From positions 1 through 52,504 of the forward strand of contig NZ_NFOE01000087.1 in assembly GCF_002179635.1 (NCBI RefSeq): a stretch of DNA of 52,504 nucleotides, written 5' to 3'. Below are positions 1-7,890 of the stretch, in pieces; position 1 is the stretch's first letter; each line of letters opens with the position of its first letter. This stretch comes from Campylobacter jejuni. Its GTDB lineage: Bacteria; Campylobacterota; Campylobacteria; Campylobacterales; Campylobacteraceae. The position numbers and the translations under genes were made by a program. Below the pieces are notes generated by a model. The model had not been told where the DNA came from. It made no database searches and saw only the letters and a program-made list of their open reading frames with translations.

Positions 1-93
1 AGTATAAAAGAAGATAGTATATCTTATCCTTGTAAAAATAAAGTTTTTACCTTTAAAGATAAAAATGATAAATTTGTTTTAGAGATATTATAA
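1..93 (+). CDS. 3' end of an unidentified gene (partial)
   Basis: An open frame runs in phase from the first base to a TAA at 91-93, giving the last 30 residues of a protein. It is lysine- and aspartate-rich, ends in FVLEIL and shows no motif. A perfect hairpin follows 8 nt after the stop, as expected for a gene end. In C. jejuni the neighbour of this MATE gene is a DUF2920-type hypothetical, which is a possible but unproven identity. The rest of the gene lies outside the window. Confidence 0.55.
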   Translation, partial: SIKEDSISYPCKNKVFTFKDKNDKFVLEIL

Positions 94-101
94 AGCTTAT
101 A

Positions 102-130
102 AAAAGTAATTTTTAAGTAAAATTACTTTT
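102..130 (+). terminator. Intrinsic terminator-like hairpin after the partial gene
   Basis: Positions 102-113 and 119-130 form a perfect 12-bp inverted repeat with a 5-nt loop. The right arm ends in TTTT. It sits between the stop at 93 and the MATE start at 164. The stem is weak in G/C, so efficiency is uncertain. Confidence 0.55.
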
Positions 131-163
131 ACTTTCAAAAAATTATTATCAAAAAGAGTATTT

Positions 164-1480
164 ATGGCCAGCAAACAACTTTCACTCAAGCATCTTAGTA
201 TGCCTATACTACTTGAAATGTTTTTAAGATATTTTTCATTGATTATCAACACCGTTATGGTTTCGCAGTATTCTAATTTTTTAGTTGGGGCTATGGGTGC
301 GGGTAATCAAGTAGCAGATTTATTTATTATTATTTTTAGCTTTTTAAGTGTGGGTTGTAGTGTGGTAATTGCTCAAGCTTTAGGAGCTAAAAATTATACT
401 TTAGCTAGAAAAGTAATCCATCAAAGTTTATTTTTAAATGGCTTAATCGGACTTGTATGTGGAAGTTTGATTTTATGGCATGGAGAGTTTTTACTTTATC
501 TTTTACAAATTCCAAATGAACTTTTAAAAGACAGTGAAATTTACTTGCATATGCTTGGAATTTGTTTATTTTTTGATGCCATGGGTATAGTTTTGGCTGC
601 TATTATTAGGGTGTATAATATGGCTTATTGGGTTATGTTTACAACCTTATTGATGAATGTTGTGATATTTATAGGAAATTTTTATGTATTACATTTTACC
701 AAATTAGAGCTTTTTGGAGTAGGGCTTAGCAATATATTAGGACGTTTAGTAGCTTTTGGTATGCTAGTGGTAATACTTAGTTTTAAACTTAAAATTTATC
801 TTAAAATTAAAGAGATGATAAGCCTTGAAAAAGCTGTACTTAAAAAGATTTTAAATATCGGTGGATTTGCTGCTGGTGAAAATTTAATATGGTTTATACA
901 ATACACCATAGCTTTTGCTTTTGTAGCAAGTTTGGGTAAAGAAAATTTAAGCGTTCAAACGATTTATTTTCAAATTTCTTTGCTTATCATGCTAGTAGGA
1001 CAAGCTATAAGCGTGGCAAATGAAATTATCATAGGTAAGTTAGTCGGTGCAAAATACTTAAATGTAGCCTATAAACATACTTGGATAGCTTTGTATTTTA
1101 GCGTGGTTGCAAGTGCTTTTGTAGCTTTGCTTAATTTTGTTTTGCAAGATTTTACCATGGGTGTAGTAAAGCTTGAAGAAAGCTTAAAAGAACTTATGAT
1201 ACCACTTTTTACTCTTTCTATTTTCTTAGAAATCTCAAGAACTTTCAATATAGTCATGGTAAATTCACTAAGAGCAAGTGGTGATGCGAGATTTCCGTTT
1301 TTAAGTGGAGTGGTGTTCATGCTTGGAGTTTCTTTACCAGTTGGCTATGTGCTTTGTTTTTATGCTGGACTTGGAATTTTAGGAGTTTGGATAGGTTTTT
1401 GTGCAGATGAGTTTTTGCGTGGCATAGTAAATTCATATAGATGGAAAAGTAAAAAATGGCAAGGCAAAGCACTAGTATAA
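164..1480 (+). CDS. MATE family efflux transporter
   Basis: A 438-residue, strongly hydrophobic protein with about 12 predicted membrane segments, the normal length and topology for MATE (multidrug and toxin extrusion) cation-coupled exporters. The repeated two-bundle pattern is visible: a first half starting near LSMPILLEMFLRYF and a second half starting near ILNIGGFAAGENL. It should sit in the inner membrane and export cationic or aromatic compounds using a Na+ or H+ gradient. The substrate cannot be told from sequence. The ATG is preceded by a weak AAGAG. Its end overlaps the next gene by 25 nt, so the two are probably co-transcribed. The C. jejuni orthologue is, from memory, Cj0619. Confidence 0.9.
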   Translation: MASKQLSLKHLSMPILLEMFLRYFSLIINTVMVSQYSNFLVGAMGAGNQVADLFIIIFSFLSVGCSVVIAQALGAKNYTLARKVIHQSLFLNGLIGLVCGSLILWHGEFLLYLLQIPNELLKDSEIYLHMLGICLFFDAMGIVLAAIIRVYNMAYWVMFTTLLMNVVIFIGNFYVLHFTKLELFGVGLSNILGRLVAFGMLVVILSFKLKIYLKIKEMISLEKAVLKKILNIGGFAAGENLIWFIQYTIAFAFVASLGKENLSVQTIYFQISLLIMLVGQAISVANEIIIGKLVGAKYLNVAYKHTWIALYFSVVASAFVALLNFVLQDFTMGVVKLEESLKELMIPLFTLSIFLEISRTFNIVMVNSLRASGDARFPFLSGVVFMLGVSLPVGYVLCFYAGLGILGVWIGFCADEFLRGIVNSYRWKSKKWQGKALV

Positions 1481-2121
1481 AAGGAATTTTAGATTTTAAA
1501 GAATTTCGTTTTGCTTTTGAAAAGAAAAGACTTAAATACTTAAGACTTAGGATAGATAGGGATTTAAATTTCAAGCTTAGCATACCGCTATATTATGAGC
1601 AAAGAGATGTTTTAAGATTTTTAGAAAAAAATGAAAGTTGGATTAGAGCCAAAGAAAAAGAACTTTCTTTAAAAAGAGTAGTTTTAGCAAGTGATGAGTT
1701 GTATTTTTTAGGTAAAAAATACAAGCTAGTTTTTAACGAAAATCATAAAAAAGTTCTCATAAAAAAAGATAAAATTTTTGCAAAAAATGAAAAAGATTTA
1801 GATCTTTTCTTAAGACGTAGTGCTAGAGTGATTTTTGAGTATTTTATAAAAAAATGGCAATTTGCCTGCAGGAGAAAAGTGCAAAGAATTTGTATTAAAG
1901 AAATGATCTCAAGATGGGGTTCTTGCAATCATCAAAAAGCATATATAAACTTAAATTTAAAACTCATACAAAAACCTATAAAAGCTATAGAATATGTGAT
2001 TTTACATGAACTTACACATTTAATCTACCCACATCATCAAAAAGAATTTTATGATTTTTTATATAAATTAATGCCTGATTATAAAGCAAGAGAAGTTTTT
2101 CTAAAAAGTCTTATTTTTTAA
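1456..2121 (+). CDS. YgjP-like zinc metallopeptidase domain protein (M48/DUF45 type)
   Basis: A 221-residue protein with the zinc-binding signature HELTH at residues 184-188 and a third candidate ligand His near residue 194, as in the YgjP/WLM-like DUF45 family. The conserved SRWGSC segment lies about 35 residues upstream of that signature. There is no signal peptide or membrane segment, so it is probably cytoplasmic. The family's substrate is poorly defined. The ATG lies inside the 3' end of the MATE gene (25-nt overlap), implying translational coupling. A start further downstream is possible, but the first residues up to ILDFKEF fit the family. Confidence 0.85.
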   Translation: MARQSTSIKGILDFKEFRFAFEKKRLKYLRLRIDRDLNFKLSIPLYYEQRDVLRFLEKNESWIRAKEKELSLKRVVLASDELYFLGKKYKLVFNENHKKVLIKKDKIFAKNEKDLDLFLRRSARVIFEYFIKKWQFACRRKVQRICIKEMISRWGSCNHQKAYINLNLKLIQKPIKAIEYVILHELTHLIYPHHQKEFYDFLYKLMPDYKAREVFLKSLIF

Positions 2122-2126
2122 CAAAA

Positions 2127-2164
2127 ATTTATTTTAATTTAAAAAATTATTTATTAAAATAAAT
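2127..2164. repeat. A/T-only inverted repeat upstream of peptidase E
   Basis: Positions 2127-2138 and 2153-2164 are perfect 12-nt inverted copies separated by 14 nt. The site lies 6 nt after the YgjP stop and 30 nt before the peptidase E start. It may be a weak terminator for the upstream pair or an operator. Base composition alone makes such repeats fairly likely here. Confidence 0.35.
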
Positions 2165-2194
2165 AGTTTTTAAATATCTTTTAAAGGAAAAATA

Positions 2195-3016
2195 ATGAAA
2201 AGAAGAAATTTGTTAAAAGTAGGTGCTCTTGGTTTAGCTGCTATGCTTTTTAGTGGAGTGGCTTTAAATGCTAATGATGTGGTTAATTTTCCAAAAGATA
2301 AGCAAAAAGCTTTATTGCTCTCAAGTTCAGGTTATAAAGACACTGGATATTTAAACCATGCTTTACCTTGGCTTAAAGAATTTGTTGAAAAAAATAACTT
2401 AAAAGGCAAAAAAGTAGCATTCATACCTTATGCGGGTGTTAGAAAAACTTATGAGCAATATGAAGCACAAGTTGCTAAAGCCTTAGAAAGCTTAGGACTT
2501 CAAATAATTAGTGTGCATAGAGGCAATGCTGTTGATATTGTTAAAAGTGCTGATGCGATTTTTGTAGGGGGTGGAAATACTTTTGAACTTGTAAATCAAC
2601 TTTATAATAATAACCTAGTAGAACTCATTGCAAAAAGAGTAAGCGAGGGCGTGCCTTATGTTGGTTGGTCAGCAGGCTCAAATGTAGCGGGTGCAACTAT
2701 GATGACAACTAATGATATGCCTATAGTTGAACCAAAATCATTCAATACTTTCAATATTTTCCCTCATCAAATCAACCCGCATTTTATCTCAGGCAAGCCA
2801 GTAGGACATAATGGTGAAAGCCGTGAAGAAAGACTTGAAGAGTTTTTGATTGTTAATCCTAAAGTAGTTGTTTATGCTTTACCAGAAGGTGTTGCATTAT
2901 TACTTGATGGCAAAAAAGCAAAAGTTTTAGGTGTAGATAAAAATGCGCCACTTTTAAAACTTGAAAATAAAAAAGAAATTCAAAAAATCGCTATCGGTTC
3001 TGAATTTAACTACTAA
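2195..3016 (+). CDS. Exported peptidase E (S51 family) with Tat-like signal
   Basis: Residues from about 35 onward match peptidase E/cyanophycinase-like S51 serine peptidases: FVGGGNTFELV, then GWSAGSN with the presumed nucleophile Ser159, then NPHF with a conserved His near the active site. Peptidase E of enteric bacteria is a cytoplasmic alpha-aspartyl dipeptidase of about 230 residues. This one, at 273 residues, has an N-terminal extension MKRRNLLKVG followed by a hydrophobic stretch and an ANA cleavage-like site, which resembles a twin-arginine or Sec signal. It is therefore inferred to act in the periplasm. AAAGGAAAAATA precedes the ATG and a strong terminator follows, so it is probably monocistronic. 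Confidence 0.85.
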   Translation: MKRRNLLKVGALGLAAMLFSGVALNANDVVNFPKDKQKALLLSSSGYKDTGYLNHALPWLKEFVEKNNLKGKKVAFIPYAGVRKTYEQYEAQVAKALESLGLQIISVHRGNAVDIVKSADAIFVGGGNTFELVNQLYNNNLVELIAKRVSEGVPYVGWSAGSNVAGATMMTTNDMPIVEPKSFNTFNIFPHQINPHFISGKPVGHNGESREERLEEFLIVNPKVVVYALPEGVALLLDGKKAKVLGVDKNAPLLKLENKKEIQKIAIGSEFNY

Positions 3017-3019
3017 AAT

Positions 3020-3050
3020 AACAAGCTATCTAAATTTTAGATAGCTTGTT
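3020..3050 (+). terminator. Strong intrinsic terminator after peptidase E
   Basis: Positions 3020-3032 and 3038-3050 form a perfect 13-bp stem (AACAAGCTATCTA paired with its complement) and a 5-nt loop. The right arm ends GTTT. It starts 4 nt after the stop of the peptidase gene and separates it from the hyp cluster. Confidence 0.85.
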
Positions 3051-3117
3051 TAAGCTTTCCTTAGAATTAAAATTGTTATATTTATACTTTACAAATTTTA
3101 ATTTTAAGGTTTTAAAC

Positions 3118-4632
3118 TTGCTTTTAGAAATTACTTTTGATTATAAATCTAAAAATGATATTTTTGAGTATTTGTTAGCTTATTATGCTAAAGATTATGC
3201 GTATGATTATGAGCAAAAAGATGAAAAAATCATCATTAAAGTTAAGGGTGAAAAAGATGAGATTCAAGCCTTTTGTTCTAATTTAGAAAATATCAGCCAC
3301 AGTGTTTTTTTAAACAAATTTGACTTAAAAGTTATAGAAGAAGATTTTACACCTATAAAAAAAGAAAAAACTTTCACTAAAAGAAATTTTTTAACAAGAC
3401 TCAATGCAAATGCTTATACTCAAGGTAAACTTTTAGAAAATGAATGGGGTGTTTTTGTAGAAGAAGAGTTTAAGATAGAAGAAGATTTTATAAAAATCAC
3501 TAAAGAAAATTTCTGCGATAATTTAAAAAAAGCCTTAGAAAAATTAAAAAATAAAGAAAAAATGTATTTTAAAAGTCCAAAAGGAGTATATGCTTTTGAA
3601 ATTTTTAATGAAGCATTGGATGATTTTTTAATGCCAAGTGATCCAAAGCATATCAATGCATTTTTTTCCTGTAATAACGAGCAATTTAAAATCTTAGCAG
3701 GGGTTGAAAAGCCTCTAGTGAAGCTTAAATTTAATGCTATTTTTAGACAAAATCATCAATTAAATCATGAGTATTTTAAAATAAAAATATATGATAATCT
3801 TTTCTTGTTTGCCTTGTGTTTTGAGCTTGAAAAAGAAGGAATTAAGTTTTTAAATTTTAAAAAGTTAGAACATTTTGAAGATGATTTTGAAGTGGCTTTA
3901 ATAGAAAATGAACTAGTAGTTTGTAGGGGTTATGATTATATTTTACCTGAGTTTAAAAATTTGATTTTTCAAAAAGAAGATAAAAATTTTGCAAGAATTT
4001 CTTGCATATTGTCTGATTTTAAAGACAAAAAGCCTTTGCTTTTAGAACTTAGTAAAAAATATGATGATATTATCTTACTTGATAAAGAGCTAAATCTTTT
4101 AAAACTTTGCTTACCAAAAAGCTTTGATGAGTTTTATGAAACTATAAGTCAAGATGATGTTGCTAAGAGATTATTAGCTAATTATGAAAAAGAATTTACC
4201 CTAGTGCGAAAAGAACTTAACATGGCTAATAATTTTTTTAATCTTTTTGGCATGATAGGGATGATTTTAGAACTTGATGAAGATATACAAAGTGCCGCAT
4301 TAGCGCTTTTGGCCTTAGCAGATGAGAGTAAAATGGCAAAAGGTGTTAGGATAGATTTTAAGCTTAATGAGCAAAAAGAATTTGATTATACTAAAACCTT
4401 AAGGAGTGTGATGAGTTTTAAGCTTGCTGGAGTAGAAAATCAAATCATAGCCTTAGGTGTTGTTGAGAGCTTGGCGTATTTTTTAAGAGATTTATTTGAT
4501 GATTTAAAAGCTAAAGAACAAGTTGATTGTGCCGTGCTTAGTGGGAGCTTGTTTGAACACAAAAGCCTTAGTAAAAATGTATTTAAACACATACCATTTT
4601 TTAAGTTAAGTGATGTCCCACTTTGGATATGA
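3118..4632 (+). CDS. HypF-like (Kae1-like) paralogue upstream of hypF, function unknown
   Basis: A 504-residue protein read from a TTG at 3118, chosen because AAGG lies 8 nt upstream. The longer frame from 3046 begins inside the terminator stem. It aligns by eye with the downstream HypF. The N-terminal VKGEKDEIQAF segment resembles HypF's acylphosphatase-like ECSNDELEIF. Near the C-terminus, FFNLFGMIGMILELDED resembles HypF SLGRIIDAFGALAFDIQ, and VLSGSLFEHKSLSKN resembles HypF LLCGGVFQNKTLLE. The HypF zinc fingers, the VQGVGFRPF loop and the Kae1 metal histidines are missing, so it is probably catalytically degenerate. It overlaps hypF by 20 nt, so a role in hydrogenase maturation is inferred. 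The C. jejuni counterpart is, from memory, Cj0621. Confidence 0.7.
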   Translation: MLLEITFDYKSKNDIFEYLLAYYAKDYAYDYEQKDEKIIIKVKGEKDEIQAFCSNLENISHSVFLNKFDLKVIEEDFTPIKKEKTFTKRNFLTRLNANAYTQGKLLENEWGVFVEEEFKIEEDFIKITKENFCDNLKKALEKLKNKEKMYFKSPKGVYAFEIFNEALDDFLMPSDPKHINAFFSCNNEQFKILAGVEKPLVKLKFNAIFRQNHQLNHEYFKIKIYDNLFLFALCFELEKEGIKFLNFKKLEHFEDDFEVALIENELVVCRGYDYILPEFKNLIFQKEDKNFARISCILSDFKDKKPLLLELSKKYDDIILLDKELNLLKLCLPKSFDEFYETISQDDVAKRLLANYEKEFTLVRKELNMANNFFNLFGMIGMILELDEDIQSAALALLALADESKMAKGVRIDFKLNEQKEFDYTKTLRSVMSFKLAGVENQIIALGVVESLAYFLRDLFDDLKAKEQVDCAVLSGSLFEHKSLSKNVFKHIPFFKLSDVPLWI

Positions 4633-6811
4633 AATTCATATTAAAGGGCTAGTGCAAGGCGTTGGCTTTCGTCCTTTTGTTTTTAATATAGCTAAAGAGC
4701 TTAATTTAAAAGGTGAAGTTTATAATAATAGCTTAGGAGTTGTTATAATCCTTGAGTGTAGTAATGATGAATTAGAAATTTTTAAAGAAAAACTTTTTGC
4801 TAATTTACCGTCTTTAGCTAGGATAGATGATTTTAATTTTTCTTATAAAAAACTTCAAAAAACTTATAATGATTTTAGCATAAGTGCTTCACAAGATAGT
4901 GAAAAATTTAGCCCGATTTTGAGTGATTTTGCTCTTTGTGAGGATTGCTATAATGAATTTTATGATGAGAAAAATCCGCGTTTTAAATACCCTTTCATCA
5001 CTTGCACAAATTGCGGGCCAAGATTTTCTATTATAAAAAAACTTCCATACGATAGAGTTAATACTACTATGGATGAGTTTAAAATGTGTTCTTTTTGTCA
5101 AAGCGAGTATGAAGATCCTACCAATCGTCGCTTTCATGCCCAACCACTCTCATGTCCAAAATGTAAAATTACTATCTTTTTAAAGGATAAAAATCAAAAT
5201 ATTTTAGCCAAAGATGAAAAAGCTTTTATCTTGCTTGCAAAGCTTTTAGAAGAAGGTCAAATCATAGCTTTTAAAGGTATGGGTGGGTTTCATTTGATTT
5301 GTGATAGCACAAATGAAAATGCTATAAATGAACTTAGAATACGTAAAAATCGCCCTAAAAAGCCTTTTGCTATCATGGTAAAAGATCTTAAAATGGCTCA
5401 AGAATTAGCTTTTATCAATGAAGATGAGGCAAAACTTTTAACTTCAAATTTAAAACCCATAGTTATTTTAAATAGCAAAAATATCCATAAAAGCTTAGCA
5501 CCAGATACTAATAAAATAGGCATTATGTTGGCTTATATGGGAACACATTTAATGCTTTTTGAACATTTTAAAAAGCCAATTATTGCAACTAGTGCTAATC
5601 TAAGCTCACAAAGCATTATTTATGAAGAAACAAAACTTTTAGAGCAACTTAGTGATGTGTTTGATTTTTATCTTGATTATGATAGAGCAATACATAATTC
5701 AAGTGATGATAGCATTGCTCAAGTTGTTGGTAAAGAGGTAATGTTTTTAAGGACTTCAAGGGGGCTTAACCCACTTTATATTAACACAGCAGATATTTTT
5801 AATGTAAAAGAAAATATTCTCGCTCTAGGAAGTGAGTTAAAAAATGAATTTGCATGTTTTTTTAAAAATCAAATTTTTATTTCTCCTTATATAGGTGATA
5901 TGAAAAGTTTAGACATACAAGAGAGATTTTTTAAAATTTTAACTTTCTTTCAAAACTCTTATAGGTTAAATTTTGTTCATATTTTAAGCGATAAACACCC
6001 ACAATTTAACTATGTAAAAGAATTTAAAGATTATAAAAATTTTCGCGTACAACATCATTATGCACATTTGTGTGCTTGTTTATTTGAGCACAAAATTTAC
6101 AAAAATAATGTTTTGGCCTTTGTTTTTGATGGGACAGGTTATGGAGATGATGGAAAAATTTGGGGTGGAGAGATTTTTAGAGCGAATTTAAAAAACTATG
6201 AAAGGTTAAATCATTTTAAAAATTTCAAGCTAATTAATGCAGATATTAAAAATATCGCAAATTTAGCTTTGGCTTTGATTTTTGATTTTAATTTAGAAAG
6301 CAAAGCTAGCGAGTTTTTAGCTAAATTTTCTCAAGTAAAATTAAATAATCTTAAAAAAATTCATACTCAAAGCTCTTTATATACAAGTTCTCTTGGTAGG
6401 ATTATCGATGCTTTTGGCGCTCTTGCTTTTGATATACAAAGGCTTGATTATGAAGCACAAATTGGACTTTTGATGGAAAAATATTATGATAAAAATCTTG
6501 ATTATAGTTACAAATTTGACATCAAAGAAAAAGAAATTTGCTTTAAAAATGCTTTTTTGCAAGCTTTAGAAGATAAAGATAAGGTTAAAATTAGCACAGG
6601 TTTGCTAAATGGCATTACAGATTTAATTATAGAATATTCAAAAGATTTTAAAGAAGAAGTGCTTTTATGTGGCGGAGTATTTCAAAATAAAACCTTACTT
6701 GAAATTTTAGATCAAAAAAATTTTGCTTATAAAACTTCTTTGCAATTTCCTTGTAATGATAGTTCTATTGCACTTGGACAACTTGTGCATTATTTATCTT
6801 TAAAAACTTAA
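4613..6811 (+). CDS. hypF: Carbamoyltransferase HypF
   Basis: HypF takes carbamoyl phosphate and ATP and loads a carbamoyl group onto the C-terminal Cys of HypE. This is the first step in making the CN ligands of the [NiFe]-hydrogenase active site. All modules are present in order: acylphosphatase domain (GLVQGVGFRPF, Arg20), two zinc-finger blocks (CEDC...CTNC and CSFC...CPKC), a YrdC-like nucleotide domain (RKNRPKKPFAIM) and a Kae1-like domain (QHHYAHLCA, VFDGTGYGDDG, LCGGVFQNK). The 732-residue length is normal. A GTG at 4610 and the ATG at 4613 are both possible starts. The start overlaps the upstream HypF-like gene by 20 nt. Confidence 0.95.
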   Translation: MSHFGYEIHIKGLVQGVGFRPFVFNIAKELNLKGEVYNNSLGVVIILECSNDELEIFKEKLFANLPSLARIDDFNFSYKKLQKTYNDFSISASQDSEKFSPILSDFALCEDCYNEFYDEKNPRFKYPFITCTNCGPRFSIIKKLPYDRVNTTMDEFKMCSFCQSEYEDPTNRRFHAQPLSCPKCKITIFLKDKNQNILAKDEKAFILLAKLLEEGQIIAFKGMGGFHLICDSTNENAINELRIRKNRPKKPFAIMVKDLKMAQELAFINEDEAKLLTSNLKPIVILNSKNIHKSLAPDTNKIGIMLAYMGTHLMLFEHFKKPIIATSANLSSQSIIYEETKLLEQLSDVFDFYLDYDRAIHNSSDDSIAQVVGKEVMFLRTSRGLNPLYINTADIFNVKENILALGSELKNEFACFFKNQIFISPYIGDMKSLDIQERFFKILTFFQNSYRLNFVHILSDKHPQFNYVKEFKDYKNFRVQHHYAHLCACLFEHKIYKNNVLAFVFDGTGYGDDGKIWGGEIFRANLKNYERLNHFKNFKLINADIKNIANLALALIFDFNLESKASEFLAKFSQVKLNNLKKIHTQSSLYTSSLGRIIDAFGALAFDIQRLDYEAQIGLLMEKYYDKNLDYSYKFDIKEKEICFKNAFLQALEDKDKVKISTGLLNGITDLIIEYSKDFKEEVLLCGGVFQNKTLLEILDQKNFAYKTSLQFPCNDSSIALGQLVHYLSLKT

Positions 6812-6874
6812 TAAAACTCATATTTTTTTAATACTTTTTTATATACAATAAAATAAAAAGATAAAGGAAAGATT

Positions 6875-7609
6875 ATGTGTAAAGATTGCGGCTGTTCTAT
6901 TAATGGACATGAACATCATCATGATCACCATCATGAAAATCCGGCTTTAAAAGATGAAAAAACTATTAATGTTATTAGTAAAATTTTATCAAAAAATGAT
7001 CATCAAGCAGCTCATAATAGAGAGCATTTTAATGAATATAATACTCTTTGTATTAATCTAATGAGTTCCCCAGGAAGTGGTAAAACAACGCTTTTGGAAG
7101 AAACTATAAAAACTTTAAAAGATGATTTAAAAATAGCTGTAGTTGAAGGAGATTTAGAAACTAACAATGATGCAAATCGCATTATCAAAGCAGGAGGCTT
7201 AGCTCATCAAATCACCACAGGACAAACTTGCCATTTAGATGCTTTTATGGTGCATGAAGCTTTACATCATTTTAAACTTAGCGAACTTGATATAGTTTTT
7301 GTTGAAAATGTGGGAAATTTAGTATGTCCTGCAAGTTATGATTTGGGCGAGCATTTAAATGTAGTTTTACTTTCAGTAACAGAAGGTAGTGATAAGGTAG
7401 AAAAATATCCAGTGATGTTTAGAAAGGCTGATTTATTAGTCATTACTAAAGCTGATTTAGCTCAGCATTTTGACTTTGATTTTAAAGCGGCTTCTATGGC
7501 TGCTAAAAGGCTGAATCCTAAAATAGATATTATGATTTTAGATAGCAAAACAAAAACAGGATTTGATCTTTGGATAAATTATCTAAAAATGAAAAAGGAG
7601 CTTAACTAA
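6875..7609 (+). CDS. hypB: Hydrogenase nickel incorporation GTPase HypB
   Basis: HypB is the GTPase that, with HypA, delivers Ni2+ to the hydrogenase large subunit. The N-terminus carries the CxxCGC nickel site (MCKDCGC) followed by a His-rich tract with eight His between residues 12 and 20, suggesting nickel storage as well as transfer. The P-loop SPGSGKT is near residue 65 and the base-recognition motif is TKAD. Length is 244 residues. AAAGGAAAG precedes the ATG. The 63-nt gap after hypF contains TATACAAT-like sequence, so a secondary promoter is possible. Its stop overlaps the hypC ATG by one base. Confidence 0.96.
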   Translation: MCKDCGCSINGHEHHHDHHHENPALKDEKTINVISKILSKNDHQAAHNREHFNEYNTLCINLMSSPGSGKTTLLEETIKTLKDDLKIAVVEGDLETNNDANRIIKAGGLAHQITTGQTCHLDAFMVHEALHHFKLSELDIVFVENVGNLVCPASYDLGEHLNVVLLSVTEGSDKVEKYPVMFRKADLLVITKADLAQHFDFDFKAASMAAKRLNPKIDIMILDSKTKTGFDLWINYLKMKKELN

Positions 7610-7890
7610 TGTGTCTTTCTATACCTTCTAAAATTTTAGAAATTGATGAGCTAAATTCAGCCATAGTAGAAACTTTAGGGGTTAAAAGAAGAGTGAGTTT
7701 AGATTTAATAAGCGAGCCTTTAAAAGTAGGCGATTATGTGCTTATACATGTAGGTTTTGCTATGGAAAAAATCGACACTCAAGCTGCACAAGAGAGTTTA
7801 AAAATTTATATAGATATAGCAGAGAAAATGCAAAATGGACAAATTGATGAAAATGAAGGTGATATGGGGCTAAAAAATGGATTTAATTAA
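7609..7890 (+). CDS. hypC: Hydrogenase assembly chaperone HypC
   Basis: HypC works with HypD to carry and assemble the Fe(CN)2CO group and then binds the hydrogenase large-subunit precursor. The diagnostic N-terminus MCLSIPSKI is present, with the essential Cys2, followed by a small beta-barrel sequence ending in VGFAMEKID. The protein is 93 residues, the usual size. It is coupled to both neighbours: its ATG overlaps the hypB stop by one base and its 3' end overlaps hypD by 14 nt. Confidence 0.96.
   Translation: MCLSIPSKILEIDELNSAIVETLGVKRRVSLDLISEPLKVGDYVLIHVGFAMEKIDTQAAQESLKIYIDIAEKMQNGQIDENEGDMGLKNGFN

Noticed and set aside
2551..2580. G-rich stretch considered as a phase-variable tract
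   Set aside because: It has only about five consecutive G in a conserved motif of the peptidase. Contingency tracts in Campylobacter are usually eight or more.
3046..3117. Upstream extension of the HypF-like gene from a TTG at 3046
   Set aside because: That start lies in the right arm of the peptidase E terminator and has no ribosome site. The TTG at 3118 has AAGG at good spacing.
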